Assembly (NCBI RefSeq): GCF_032854445.1
Contig: NC_088300.1
Location: forward strand, 23,727,608 to 23,791,607
Direction of reading: 5' to 3'
Length of the DNA: 64,000 nt
DNA from: Liolophura sinensis
Taxonomy: Eukaryota > Mollusca > Polyplacophora > Chitonida > Chitonidae
Under the pieces are notes generated by a model. The model had not been told where the DNA came from. It did not search any database and was given only the letters and a program-made list of their open reading frames with translations. Positions 48,797-61,600 of this stretch are shown here, piece after piece; position 1 is the first letter of the stretch, and each line of letters begins with the position of its first letter. Position numbers and translations under genes: made by a program.

Positions 48797-48895
48797 ACCT
48801 ATGAATGGCCGTTGGGTTCCTCCCACCACAGTGCTGGCTGCCGTCGTACAAGTGAATTATTCTTGAGTTCGGCATAAAACACCAATCTAATAGAT
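48797..48895 (+). mobile_element. SINE family A tail
   Basis: Centre and tail blocks (ctgccgtcgtacaagtgaat). Confidence 0.6.
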
Positions 48896-49257
48896 AAACA
48901 CATTGTTATCTTTATTGTCAATGGTTCTGGCTCGTAAGCGATAAATCTGGGATTCGATCCTAATCCAAGTCATACATAGAAGACTATAAAAATGACAACC
49001 TTGGTACTTTCCCTTGAACGGTAATCAGCAAAAGTGTAGGTCCAGTGTGAATGGGAGGAGCGTTGTGCCGGGTGTCTTCAACGTGACATTTCAGTGAGGC
49101 AGCACAATAAACTTGACATTTGGGGAACTATAAAACGAGACTGGATCCTAGCATAGACAAAAAGGGAGGTCAGGAAACAAAAAGCCATGCCATTATGCAG
49201 AACAAATAATTAGCTCATGGAACAATACAATTTAATAGATATGTGGAGACAACTACA

Positions 49258-49428
49258 CCCGGCCGTATGTGGGAAGGTCTGCCAGCAACCTGTGGATGGT
49301 CGTGGGTTTCCCCCGGGCTCTGCCCGGTTTCCACCCACCATAATGCTGGCCGCCGTCGTATAAGTGAAATATTCTTGAGTACGGCGTACAACACCAATCA
49401 AATAAAAAAATAAATAAATAAACAACTA
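49258..49428 (+). mobile_element. SINE family A, 5' truncated
   Basis: Well-preserved body, centre and tail just upstream of the LINE remnant. Confidence 0.75.
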
Positions 49429-49614
49429 CACCCAGAAACTCGACAATTTACATTCAGACAGGAGTTGCCCTTGGTGCAAAGCAGGCTAGATTTCTGACTT
49501 ATATCCGCACATCTCTCGCCATACATTACCCCGTCTGTTTATCCCTACCATAACTTCATACATATATCAATTGTTGGCAAACTCTTTGAAAAAAAGGCGC
49601 AAAGGCTTCTGAAA

Positions 49615-52025
49615 GTTAAACTCAACTCTACTATTTGATAGTCAATATACAGCTTAGAGAATTAATTAAGGAAAATCAAGAAAAACTGGAAAACATAGAA
49701 GGCAAAGGCTTGAAATGCGAATTAGTTAAATGTAAAATTAGAGACTTTACGACTAGGTTACCAAAATTCAAACGAAAAAAAGAAACCATAACGGAACAAA
49801 GAAGTACTGAGTATTTTAGAAAAAGAACAAAATGAAAATCCCAATCCAGAAAATCTATCTACACAAAAAACTGACCAAGCAATTTTTCGTAACAAAGCCA
49901 GGTGTTATGAGTACGGCGAAAAAAGTTTAAATCACCTTTTTGGACTAGAAAGAAAAATATTCTTTCTAACTATATTATTAATTAACTTTTTAACTATATA
50001 TAATTAATCTATAACCAAATACTATGATGCACTATGATGCAGAGAAAAAATTAGGACTATATCACAAATACAGTGGGAACATTGAACCCGGAGAGAAAGT
50101 TCTATTAATCACTATACTCTAGAAACGATGAATGACAACTAGAAAAAATTGCAGATTTTCTTGATCAACAACAATGTCCCCAAAATCAGTGAATAAGATA
50201 AAGTTAAATGTGAAAGACTATTCTCTGAAAATGAATGCAGAGAAGCATTGAAACGGCTCCAAAATAAGAAATGCCCCTGTTGTGATGGTCCACCAGCAGA
50301 ATTTTAAAAATTAAATTGAAATGATGTTTGGGGTAGACAGCCTCATGTATGCTGACACTAAAGGACATCTTTCTGTGGATTACAAGAGGCATTATATCAC
50401 TTATAGCGAAACAAAATAAAGATAGAATCTGCCTTTAAAGGTGGAGCCTAATCAGTCTGTTGAATGCAGATTAAAAGATTATGGCGACAGTTATAGCAAA
50501 TGGATTAAAAGCAGTTATACCATCAATTATTCATGAAGACCAGACCGGCTTCATGTAAAACCAACGCATAGGTGAAAACATTCGACTGATCTTTGACATT
50601 AAAGAACAATGCCACAAAATTAGTAATCCTGGGCTAATAATGTTCCTGGACTTCGAAAAAACATTTAATAAGCTTAACTGGGTTTATTTAAAAAAATGTT
50701 TTGAAATTATTTGGACTTGGAGAAACTTTAATACAATGTATAAACACTCTGCAAACCGTTTATACGCTTGGGATACACTTTTCAACCAATGTCTGTGAAT
50801 CAATGATAAGAAACTACAATGAAAAATTAAAAGATCTTAAGCGGATTCTCATCACATGAAGAAAACGTAAGTTAAACCTGCAAGGTAAAATTCTTGTTAT
50901 TAAGTCTTTGGCAATGTCAAAACTTGTGTGCTTATTTTCTGTATTACGCACTCCAGAATGGGCCACAAATGAATATGACAGATATATACTTGATTTTCTG
51001 GGGGATGGGAAAAAACATAAGGTAAAATATTGTTCCATTATAGGGTACTACATTAAATATATGTATCAATTATTTGATGAGAATTGTATACTTTATTTCA
51101 CAGATCAGTAACATACAATGTATGGCATTTCTGTTGAGGATAACTGTCTGTCTTATTTTATGGCACGCCATCCCATTTTCCTGGAAAACAAAGCTACAAA
51201 GCAGTGTAATAAAAAATGTACCCCAGGGTTTTTCTGTCTGTTTTAAGGGTAAATGTCACAAAAAACATACCTGGTATCTTGTTACAAAAGTTGCCATTGA
51301 ACCTCCTGGGTGCAGTGAGATGGAACAGTGTACTCATGCTAGACTGTGTCTTGTTGACATAGCTCTGTGTTTTTGAACAAAACCTGTGCAGTTTGTAAAC
51401 TTATGGACTTTCCACATGAAGCTGTTATATTGTATATTACCGTGCAAGAAAGTTCGGATTATGATTAATCAAGTTGATTTTGTACTATTTTGTACGAAAT
51501 GCGGTGACACAGAAACTTTAGATCATCTCTTACACGATTGCCCAATAATATTCATATTTTGGAAGAATGGTGGAAAACTGACATAGAAGAGATAAAATAT
51601 TTAAATAAAGAACTATTATACTGGGGGCAGAACTATCCAAAAGAAATACCCTTTTAAATTATTGTATATTACTAGGGAGGTGGCTCATTTACAAATGTAG
51701 CTTTGAGGATAAAGAACAGAATTTTCAAACCTTTTCTATACGAAGTAAAAAAAAATTTAACCTTTAAAAGTATATATGTATGAAATTCTGAAGATTGTCA
51801 AGAAAAATGGATACAACTATGTACTTCACTTGAGACTAGGTTTCATTTACAAGAAGCAAGAGTCATTTGATGTTTATTTTCATTCTCTATTGTGAGTTAA
51901 TGAATTCTGCATGAGGTGGTATCTTACTTCAAATGTCTGTTCTAAATAAGCTGATGTCATTTACATGTACATATATGTTCTATAATTGATGACCTGTAAA
52001 ATGTAAAAGAGAATAAAGATCAGCT
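49615..52025 (+). mobile_element. Decayed, internally deleted LINE (L1/Tx1-like)
   Basis: Frames broken by stops and shifts encode recognisable non-LTR retrotransposon fragments in order. They include CYEYGEKS...LFGLERK near 49.9 kb, then ATVIANGLKAVIPSIIHEDQTGF and LIMFLDFEKTFNKLNW (reverse transcriptase finger/palm) at 50.48-50.68 kb. Then come LNLQGKILVIKSLAMSKL (50.87-50.94 kb) and CGDTETLDHLLHDCP near the 3' end. The segment that should hold the catalytic YADD is missing. The element ends with AATAAA and an A run near 52.0 kb. It cannot be active. Confidence 0.75.
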
Positions 52026-52043
52026 TGTGAAAAAAAAATATAC

Positions 52044-52074
<31 letters not shown>

Positions 52075-52084
52075 AATTTTACAG

Positions 52085-52272
52085 TCCCGTGTCTAGCCTG
52101 CTACAAAGGCACACCGATAAGACATGCCCGAAAAATATGCTGTTTATTACATAGAGATTGGGAAAAAATGGATTGTGGTTGTAAGTTTGCAAGGCACCAT
52201 AAGCCGGGCAGCCATTGTATGTGTTCTACGTTAAATAACAATCGAATAAATAAAATATATATTTGTCTGTAA
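52085..52272 (+). CDS. Possible last exon of a small Cys-rich secreted peptide
   Basis: After an acceptor-like tgtaaattttacag the frame encodes C-x2-C-x13-CC-x10-C-x-C-x11-C-x-C (PCLACYKG, KICCLL, DCGCKF, HCMCS) and ends at TAA, with AATAAA overlapping the terminal codons. The dense cysteine spacing suggests a disulfide-rich peptide, but I recognise no family. It directly follows the A-rich 3' end of the LINE remnant and an AT microsatellite, so chance or a repeat-derived origin is possible. No upstream exon was found. Confidence 0.25.
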
Positions 52273-53942
52273 AGATTCAAGTACCGGTATTCAAATATTT
52301 CACCGAATACACTGTATGCAGGATGTCATGTGTATGTCACGTAGACCATTTTGATGAACTGAAAGACAAAAACCCTCAGCACACCCGCATTGTGCAGTAC
52401 AAAAAAGGTAGGCAACGAAAGGAAGAAAAACTATTTAGCCGTTGATGAAAGAATAATACAGTAGTGTGTAAGGAAACTCGGCAAATCCCTTAAGATTGAG
52501 ATTTGTGTGCAACACAAAGTCAGTTATTGTCAGTGTGTTACTTATTACCAGCGAGTTGTGTTTTGTAGCATTGTTTGTAGTTGAGTACAAAGCAGTCAAT
52601 TTTAAGAATGAGAATAATACACGCTTCGTTGGAGATACATATAAATTGTTTACTAGGCCCAGGTTTAGAGCACAAATCTGGAGTAATACATCCACAGTAC
52701 TGTCGCATGTGGATGTGTCGCCCACAGAGCTAGTAAGCTGCATCACTACAAATGTGAGTACCAACTTCGGAATGCATATCAATCACTTTAATACATTAAC
52801 ATTATCATTTCTGTCGTCTTTCAAAGAAAATATTATGAGAAGTATGGGCATGCATCTGGTTTTTGGCACATGTGTACAATGTCATACCTTCTGGCGAAAG
52901 AATACTTTCGTGCGTGTAGTGATTCATAAGATGGACGCAACACCAATCTTTACAGTTCATTTGTCCCATGCAGTTGTTAAAAGCTATCCACCTTGTATAC
53001 ATCAAAACGAACCACAATATTCCAGTAGGCTTAAAATGTAAGTAAAATGTTAGCTATAGGCTTAAGTTGGGTATTTAGTTGTATGTTACTTGGTTAATTG
53101 TGTATATTCCGAATGCTTCTAGATTGGCCAGAACTTACTTGATTGACACGATGCTGCAGACAAGTGGACTATGGGCAACTAGTAAAACTCCTAGCTCTTT
53201 AATAAAGTGGTCAAAAGTTATACACTCTTTTGTTCACATCTTACTACAGAATATGTTTATTCGTAAAACACTCATGTAGTACACAAGGACCGCAGAGTTG
53301 CATCAGGAAAAGAAGTGTTTGTACAGTAATTTGAACGTCTTTGCGTATGTCTCTCATATGCGGCTGCCGATGACCAATAATAAGGCAATATGGGTATAAA
53401 CAATAGATAACATTGTTATTAATTGGCTACAACCCTAGGTTAAAACCATTTGCAACATATAAACATTAGAACTCAAAACTTTGGCTTGATGATATCCTCA
53501 AGAAGGCTACCTTCTCTCCTTGCTCAAACATCACCAAGGCCTTTGAGTATTGCGACTGGCATACCGTGATATTTGCGGTGTATAACCATTGATGCATTTT
53601 TTCTATTTATTCCACCATCAAAGTGTGTTTCGAATTCGATCTTAAGTTCGACTGACGATAACGTATGCTTGCATAAAATGCAGACCCAGGAACTCATGGG
53701 TTCTGGTTATAATATGTCATATCGAAGGACATTCACCAATACCGGAAGAATAAGAACAACCTGGACTGGAAAGAAATAAAGACGATGTCCAGGCAGATTT
53801 CAGACGTAACTTAAGGCTACAAGGCTACCAAACGGTGACCCTAACGTCAAGAAACTCAATAACTTTCACTCTGAGAGTTAGTCCAGTACTGAGTGGATGA
53901 TATCACGACAATCTATTTTCCCTTTATTGGTTTATTCCGCAG
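52273..53942. other. 5' flank of copy 6 with overlapping antisense frames
   Basis: A plus frame of 181 codons (52496-53041) ends near AAAT|GTAAGT. A minus frame of about 115 codons (52435-52782) has a hydrophobic start but begins with TTG. Neither resembles a known family, and at most one can be real. Confidence 0.3.
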
Positions 53943-53949
53943 GTTTCAA

Positions 53950-56417
53950 ATGAAAAACTTTCTCCGCTTTGCTGTCATCTTGGCGTCGTTGTTGCTCCTC
54001 AGTAATGGAAGCTTATTATCACAGCAAGATGGTACAACGAATCACCGTAAAGCCTCGTGTTTTCAACCAATCAGTTATGACTTCCGCTTTGTAATCAGTT
54101 TCCAAGTATGCAAATCTTTAATCAGTTTACCTAGTTTTAACCGTTCAGCTAGCTTACAGTTACAACGGCTATATGGAAACATTTTCAAAACTCGCAAAGA
54201 AATCCTTGGTTTTGATTCCCAAGTCAATGACGGCGATCTCTGCTGTCCGACGTAAGTACAATGACGCAGGCATAAATGTATTGTAAATCATACATCGATA
54301 TGGTTAAATGAATAAATGATATCGATCAATAGTGTTATGAAATTAATCATTGATTAAGATAAATGAATTATTGATATCGAAAGATGGCCCTATTTATATA
54401 TATGGATATATGAATCTTTTAGCCGTTTGATAATTACGGCTGCCTGCTGAAATCTGGCAATAATTTTTACCGAAAGTTTCAAAAGCTTGCCGGAACTGAG
54501 TAAAACAAATGAAAGTTTGCCAGATTTGCGTTATAGGTGTTATACTGATATTACGCAAGAGCATTTTACTTATACGAGCGCGTTCAGCATTGTGGTAGCA
54601 AGCAAAAGGGCAGAGCCAGGGGGAAACCCACGACCATCCGCAAGTTGCTGAGGGCCTTTACACGAACGCCCGGAGAGGAAGCCAGCATGACCCATTAAAA
54701 GATTGCCTTGTCAGTCAATAAAGTTAACTACTTAACAAAATAGTGATTTTTATGCCAGTTCATCCATGTTCATGTAGTTCATGGTTTATTAAATCGTTTC
54801 TTCAGGCAATTCCTCACTTCCTCTCAACAATCTTCATCGTTCAACTTAGAGAAGAATTTTACTCCCTGTATCTGATCTATAACTTTATCATTATCCCTTT
54901 TATAGAGAACCCTTGTATCTGACCTATTTATTTATTTATATATTTATTTATTTATATATTTATTTATTTATTTATTTATTTATTTATTTGGTGTTTTACG
55001 TCGTTCTCAAGACGTAGAAAGAACCATTGTATCTGACCTTAAACTTCTCATTATCTGTGCCATGGAGACCCTTGCATCCGACGGATAACTCTATCATTAT
55101 CTGTGCTATACAGAACCCCTTTAGAAAAGAACCCCTGTATCTGATCTTTAACTTATCATTATCTGTTCTATAGTGAGTGAGTGAGTGAGTGAGTGAGTGC
55201 GTGAGTGCTTGGGATTTAACGTCGTACTTAACAATTTTTCAGTCATATAACAACGAAGGAGTCCCTAGAGTGCATGTAATGACCCCTTGTTGCAGGGCGG
55301 ATTTCCACCGCTCTTTCATCTAATGCTACTTCACTGAGACCCCTTACAGAAGGCAAGTAGGCAGCCCCGCCTGAGCCATTATACTGATATGGGCCGACCA
55401 GTCGCTGCACTATCCCCTGAATACTGAAAGCCAAACAAGGAAGTTACAACTTCCTCTTTTAAGGCCTTGAGTGTGACCCGGCTCATGATTGGCTTTGGAT
55501 TTGCCGCCCGAAAGCGGATTCTCTACCAACTGTGCTATCGGGGCCGCCCTGTTCTATAGAGAACCCTTGTATCTGACCTATAACTTGATCAAAATTTCCT
55601 CTATAGAGAACCATTGCATCTCACCTTTCACATACTTTATCATTATTTGTTGTAAAGAGAACCCATGTATCTGACCTATGTAATTATCTCCACCTGCGGA
55701 CGGTCGGGTGTTTTCCCAGTTTCATGCCACAATAATGTTGGCCGACGTGGTATAAGTGAAATATTCTCGAGTACGGCGTAAAACACCAACTAAATAAATA
55801 AAATTTTAAAAATATAATTATCTCTTCTTTAGAGAACACTTCTTTGAGAACATCCCCGAACTTGTCAATGTTAATGGACAATTGAGACAGTTGGTTCACC
55901 TAACAACCCTGGGGATGTACCAGTGGGTAAACAGAGCCATCTGCAGGTAAGATATGTGGGTTATCTTTCCCTCCTCACCTCACTGTTTGTGAGGCCTTGG
56001 AGACTGCAAGTGGTCAATCGCGCTTGTGCGGCCACTAATATGGCATGCAAATCTGTACTTCAGGCGTGGGATATCTTCACTTGCTAAAGGCCTGTCGTTT
56101 ACAGCCGTTGTATAAGCGTGAAACTTATATTGGCGTTACAATACCAGTGAATAAATAAACTGGTTGTGTCTCTTGAGCTTGTAAAACTTGAATTTCCACA
56201 AGCATGTCAGCATGCTGTTTTTGTACATTTATTCTGTTCTAGGTCATGTTATTTTTTTCTCTGTTACAGCGTGGAAAACTGTTTGACTGGTGTTGGTACT
56301 TGTGTCATGGAAAACACAACCCAGTATTTGCTTGTGTGGAATTTTGGTTCCGTATCTTCCCCTGTCTTATTCGAGGCTTTCTCCATCCCTTCTTACTGTT
56401 CCTGTAAAAATATTTAG
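53950..56417 (+). CDS. Secreted Spatzle-like cystine-knot cytokine, copy 6
   Basis: Exons are 53950-54251, 55833-55946 and 56270-56417, giving 187 residues with phase 2 introns. The acceptor (tattccgcag) is 7 nt before the ATG. A signal peptide spans residues 1 to about 20 (FAVILASLLLLSNG). Then come C37 and C54, and YGNIF (75-79) in place of the YPGLF/FPGLF motif, so the Pro-Gly is lost. Exon 1 ends NDGDLCCPT (C98, C99). Exon 2 contains LVHLTTLGMYQWVNRAIC (C138). Exon 3 contains C143, GTC (C150), YLLVW and IPSYCSCKNI (C182, C184). AATAAA at 56466-56471 lies about 50 nt past the stop. Intron 1 (1.6 kb) holds a degenerate tandem repeat into which a complete SINE has inserted. It is the shortest member and has the most divergent exon 1, but it is intact throughout. 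Confidence 0.9.
54545..54692 (-). mobile_element. SINE family A, partial
   Basis: Reversed tail, centre and body in intron 1 of copy 6. A lone reversed tail with an ATTT tract lies at 54925-55015. Confidence 0.6.
54850..55680. repeat. Tandem repeat in intron 1 of copy 6
   Basis: Units of about 45-60 bp with agaacccttgtatctgacct and taactttatcattatctg, interrupted by a SINE tail and a complete family B SINE. Confidence 0.6.
55174..55548 (-). mobile_element. Full-length tRNA-derived SINE (family B) with target-site duplication
   Basis: The head on the minus strand reads like a tRNA with A box TAGCACAGTTGGTAGAG. The body is shared with 15423, 23889 and 47873, and the tail is (ACTC)n. The element is flanked by ctgttctatag at 55163-55173 and 55549-55559, an 11-bp target duplication. 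It inserted into a tandem repeat within intron 1 of copy 6. Confidence 0.8.
55690..55803 (+). mobile_element. SINE family A tail next to copy 6 exon 2
   Basis: Centre and tail end only about 30 bp before the acceptor of copy 6 exon 2, so the element sits in the branch-point region of that intron. Confidence 0.65.
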
Positions 56418-56465
56418 ATAAAATTTTTTTTAAATTCCTCAATTTACTGTTATTGTTAAATCTTA

Positions 56466-56471
56466 AATAAA
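56466..56471 (+). terminator. Polyadenylation signal of copy 6
   Basis: AATAAA about 50 nt beyond the copy 6 stop codon, with a second overlapping AATAAA just after it. Confidence 0.55.
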
Positions 56472-56649
56472 ATAAATGAAAATGTCATGTATAAATATCC
56501 AGGTAAAAATATTTTAAACAATCCCTACTTATTGTAAAATATCTCGCTAAACATTTCCAAATCATTCCAATTTACAGTTGCTTTAAAAAGATCCAGATCA
56601 AAAGTTAATGTTTCTTTAACAGTCTCTAGATAAAAAGTTTCAAACAACC

Positions 56650-56900
56650 CCAACTTACTATAGTCCGGATCCAGTATATACTGCAAGCGGTGATTCCATA
56701 GGGGGTGGGTGGGTGTGGGAGGGGTGGGCAAACAGCATAGAGGTGGATCCATAGAGTGGGGGGAGAGGGGGGGCAAACAGTAGCAGGACTTTCGTTTATA
56801 GCCCGGATCCAGTATATAATGCAAGCGGTAATTCCATCAGGGTGGGAGTCGGGGGTGGGGGTCAAAAAGGCGCGACACTTTCTTTACAGTCCGGATCCAT
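56650..56900. repeat. G-rich duplicated block
   Basis: Two copies of gatccagtatata-c/a-tgcaagcgg plus a G-run tract about 150 bp apart. The first holds four or more runs of three to five G at 56700-56730, a potential G-quadruplex on the plus strand. Confidence 0.65.
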
Positions 56901-58887
56901 CATACATATTTATTTAGATTGGATCCAATACTGCAAGCCTTAATTCAACCAGCAATCTGTAATCCTTTCCTTTATGCAACAGTCGTAGGTTGGGATGGTT
57001 TGTACAGATACATTCACAATAAGATTGAGTTCATATAATCATGGGCTATCTAACATCTAGATGTTTTGTCAATTAAAATAAACTGGGATTGTTTAAAAAA
57101 AATTTAACCACATGCATTTAACAGGCGGCAATTGGGATTTTCACATGGATAATTTACAGGGGTATAAAGAAAGTCTTAGTCCTCCATGGCCTACCGACGG
57201 AATTACCCCTTACAGCATATACTATAAATAAAATCATACCCCTGTGTGGCCTATCTGTGTGACCTATCTGTAAATCATAGTTGAATGAAAAAAATAATTC
57301 AAAACATTAACAATTAAGTACAATAAAACTCTGTATGTCTGTTATATAAGCTTAATATTACCGTGAAAGTAGCCGTGACAAAGAAACAGACCTAAGTGAT
57401 TTATCTCCACGCGTTTGTTATATAACAGGCCTAGTTCCAATGGACAATGGGTGTTTTCATTGGAACGACACTCCGCTGAGCCATTGATAACACGCAATAA
57501 TGTCATTATGCAGCTGTATGTAAGTAAAATTTTCAAAGAAAGGACATTGAAAAATGATGTACAATTTTACACCCCCAAAGACGAACAATGGGTATACATC
57601 TGCTGTTTTCGTGTTAAAAAATGCACCCGGCTGTGAGACTGATCTCACATCGACTTGTGATGCTCCTATAACTGTGCTTAACTTCAAATAACCACTGCTC
57701 GGTTACTGGCCACAATCCACACATGGCATCTTACTCTATAACACCGCCCCACTCGCTACCCCCCCCCCTACCCCCCCCCCCCCCAGCTACAGAATTCTTA
57801 ACATAAAAGAAACACTGCAAATCAGCCAGATCCACCTTGAGACGATTATCTCGTCTGCACGCACTATAGTTTTTCAGTGTACAGCCCACTGTTGCAGAGA
57901 TACCTTGTGAGTACTAGCCAGTTTTTCATGTCCTCTCTGCATATCTGTGACTGACTGATCACCCGTAAACACTACTCAAGTTGCACTCTGCCCTTGGTAT
58001 TTCAACACCCAACATTTTCCCACTGCATTTGTCTCCACATGGTTTATATTTTGTGAACACAAAGTTGGACCCTGTGCAGTTGCCACTCTGGTGATGTAGT
58101 CAGTAGCAAAATGAAAGCTCACTGCAATATATATAAACCACATGTTTCAAATTGCCATAGTCGCGTTATTCATTGTGAGTACACCTCAAGTTGGGTTATG
58201 AACCCAGATACGCCTTTTAGCAAAGGAACGGTGATCTTCCTGCATGTATCCATGGCTCTGATTGGTGGGATTGGCCAGATCGTCATTAAGATGGCGTTGC
58301 ACCAACCGCACACAGATGTAATTGATTGAAGTATTTACTCTGTTTTTCAGACCGAGACTAAGCACTGTAATAATCAAGATAAATGGAAATTCCCACTAGC
58401 AAGTGTCATTATAAGAGCACACTCCTTACAGCGCATGTACCGCTGTCTACGCTCGTTTTGCATCACTGCCGACTTTAATAAAATCTGTACAGAAATCTTG
58501 AACAACGCCGAGGTCATGTGATGAGGCAGGAAGTGATTTCAGAAAATACAATAACCCTGTCTCAACCTTCGTTTCTAATAATACTTATATATATATGCAT
58601 TCACTTCATGCAAAGTGTGTATGACTTGCCTCTAACCAAAACGTGAAACAATTTTATTGATGAATGCTGATTAAATAGTTCCGCGTGAGGACACCAGAGA
58701 TGAGGCTAAGTCGAAACAAGCCTACGTCGGTCGCACAGGCTGCAAAGGTCAAGCTTGGCTCTAGTGGTGGTAGTGATGTAAATCGAGCGTAGATAGCGGC
58801 ACATGCGCCAGAAGAAGTATGTTATAAGCAGTGAAAAGCTGATGTCATTTGGTATATATCCTTACATAGCCTGCTTGCATGCTAAAC
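56900..58887. other. Intergenic, nothing recognised
   Basis: C-rich runs near 57760-57785; no gene seen. Confidence 0.4.
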
Positions 58888-59045
58888 TGACAGACTGATT
58901 GATTGATTGATTGATTGGTGTTAAACGCCGTGTATAAGAATTGTTTCACGTACCGTCAAGTTCAAGTCGTCTTGGGGGAAGTCGCAGTACTTGGAGTAAA
59001 CCACCGAACTTCAACAGATACCTGACAAACCTCCATAAAGCCGCA
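58888..59045 (-). mobile_element. Degenerate SINE of another family
   Basis: TGAT repeat, ggtgttaaacgccgtgtata and a body (ggagtaaaccaccga) shared with 61090-61115. Confidence 0.45.
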
Positions 59046-59575
59046 ATATAAGCCATTTCGTAAACGGAAGTCTCGTGTAGCAGTTGTTTTTTTTGTTGTT
59101 GTTGTTGTTGTTGCCTTATTGCGCTTTAAGAAGAAAGCTTTTTTGGGTAGGCTTCTTTGCGTCTTTCAGGAATCGCTGAAAGCTGTTAATTGCTTCTATG
59201 TACATGACTCAGTCCCATTTACATTCTTCCTCAGTCGTTTTGGTGGTTTGTGTTGAAAGTTGGTTGTAATGTGGTATTACGATTATTACCTTGGCTTGTT
59301 CCGACGCCCACATTTACTTGATTAATATTTTGTGCAGGAAATATTTCGGAACGAAATAAACATTCAGAAGCTATTACGGTAGATCTCTAAAAGGCGTGAT
59401 CACCAAAATTTTCCAAGACTTAATACTTCAAAATAATTATTTGTGTGTGTTTTCCAAGGACTAAACTTGTCGGCATAACATAACATAAATGCCTGGGAGA
59501 GGTGTGACGTCATGTATACACATAACACGTCATTTTGACGCTGTTTTCTTAATAAGGTCTTACCTCATGCTAGCT

Positions 59576-59698
59576 CCCTTTCCGGCCGTATATGCATGGG
59601 AAGGTCTGTCAGCCGCCTCTTTCCACCATAATGTTGACCGCCTTTGTACAAGTGAAATAGACTTGAGTAAAACACCAATCAAATCAAATAAATAAATA
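59576..59698 (+). mobile_element. SINE family A, internally deleted
   Basis: Body piece (gtatatgcatgggaaggtc) joined to centre and tail. Confidence 0.6.
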
Positions 59699-60499
59699 AT
59701 ATGGTCTTTCTGTTTCATTGGAAAATTCACTGTTACGGATACTTCTGATAATACATGTATTCGATCGAGGATGGTAACGAGAGCAGAAAAACGTGTGGGA
59801 AATACAGATTTATCATATATGTGAAAAGATGTATACATGTGCCATTAACGAAGAGACAAAAACATTCGCTGAAAAGTAAATGATACCGGAGCGAAAACAT
59901 GTTGATTAAGAGTTACTTCCCTTGAAACAAGCATACCTGAAGCATGCGATATTACCCTCTCCACCATTCGAATTTATGGACCCGATGCTCTGTCGAAAGG
60001 CACCTGGCTTTCTGATATAAGTGAAAAGTCATGTAATCCGTGTTTTCCAATGTAAGGGCAAAATTTCTGATCAAACGAGTACAAATTTTTATCGGTCGAA
60101 CTAGAGATGTGTCACATAACATACATGTATACAGAGGCAAGGTGTTGACTACGGAGTCTTGCATTTCCAGCGAAATAAAAAGTACTTCAACAATAACTGG
60201 CTTCCCAGATCTTCCACAAGTGAACCATAAATAGTCTCGACCATACTTAAAACTCGATCTCCGTCAGCTAATGTGATAAAGTTTGGCCCGTAGTCTCCTT
60301 CCCGCTACCTTTGATCACAATAAATTTTCCACAAGATGTTACGGCTTACGATGGCACGGTCGTTTCCATTGGTCGTTCTGGATTAAGTTAGTTAGCCATT
60401 GACATCAGATTTGTGAACTCTTTGAGCAGAGGTGGTAGATGGAGGGCTGCGAGCCTCTGCATGAGGAGATGAACACCATTGTACTGAATGAATTAATGA

Positions 60500-60715
60500 T
60501 TATGGCTTTACGCCACATCGACAATATTTCAGCCATATTGTAACGACCTATTGGACCGAATGAATGAATGAATATGACTTAACGCCACATCGGTAATTTT
60601 TCAGCCAGGTCTGGAGACCTATTGGACTGACTGACTGAATGAATGCATAAATATGACTTGACGCCACATCGGTAATATTTCAGCTATATCGTGGCGACCT
60701 ATTAGACTGTACAGG
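60500..60715 (-). repeat. Three tandem copies of a SINE-type tail
   Basis: Three successive units of about 75 bp share acgccacatcg-g/a-taat-t/a-tttcagc and gacctattgga/ctg, separated by gaatgaatgaatg. The block resembles a conserved molluscan SINE tail. Confidence 0.6.
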
Positions 60716-61424
60716 TGAACATCAAAAACTTTTGCAAGGCAGAAGTTAGTTCCAGTATTTGCTTTAGCATGTACGGTTTATACATCGGGAAAATTGACCA
60801 TAATACCGTCATAAAGAAGAGTGTTGCATGGTAGCCATGAGCCTAAAAACCTTTAATAGCTCAGCCACCTCCCAAATGGATACTTTGAATCGAACCCGCC
60901 AATCCGTGTTATAAGCGCACAGCATATATATATAATGCGATAGACTGTTCAATCCATTCAATGATTCCATGTGTTTGAGATGTTAGTGATACAGCGTTTA
61001 TTTATTTATTTATTCATTTATTTATTTATTTATTTGTTGTTTAACAAAACACACAAGCATTTTTTACATATATGATTCCAGGCAGATTGTTCGGATTGCC
61101 CGGAGTAAACCACCGACCTTGAGCGATTTATTAGCAAAGCTTTCAAGGTATGAGCAGGAGAAACTAGAGAACCAGATAATCTTAAATCATATGCCGGTAG
61201 TGCAACAATCAGTCAGTGGCTTTGTCTTATGGCATCGTACTTTTCTCGAAATCTTAACAGCTTTTTGTCTGGTTACAGAGTTCACCAGTTTTGTACTTCA
61301 TTGAGTCACGCGGACCAACATAGTTCACAAGTGAACCACACGTGTCAGTGAAGTACAGTATCCGTGAACTGAGTGAACCTGAGTAAAATATGTTTGCATT
61401 TTTTTCGTGTGGTGTTAATTTATT

Positions 61425-61600
61425 TATTTATTTTTTTACACTTGATTGGTGTTTTACGCTGTACTGAAGACTATTTCATTTATACGACAGCCAGCGTTAT
61501 GGTGTGAAGAAATCCCACGATCATGCCCAGGTCAATGGGAGACCTCCCCACGCATAACTGGAGTGGAAGTCAGAATGAAATGGACTTGATTTTGCAGTGT
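61425..61600 (-). mobile_element. SINE family A, partial
   Basis: Reversed tail, centre and body; a TTTA tract lies just before it, and another, at 60997-61036, precedes a different worn SINE. Confidence 0.6.

Noticed and set aside
51074-51376. Cys-containing 100-codon frame that might be an inserted gene
   Set aside because: It lies between recognisable LINE fragments in the right order and is best explained as decayed LINE sequence.
49615-52025. An active retrotransposon
   Set aside because: Multiple stops and frameshifts, and loss of the reverse transcriptase catalytic segment.
52435-53041. 181-codon plus and 115-codon minus frames over the same DNA
   Set aside because: They overlap antisense, the minus frame lacks an ATG at its hydrophobic start, and neither has a recognisable domain; left as unproven.
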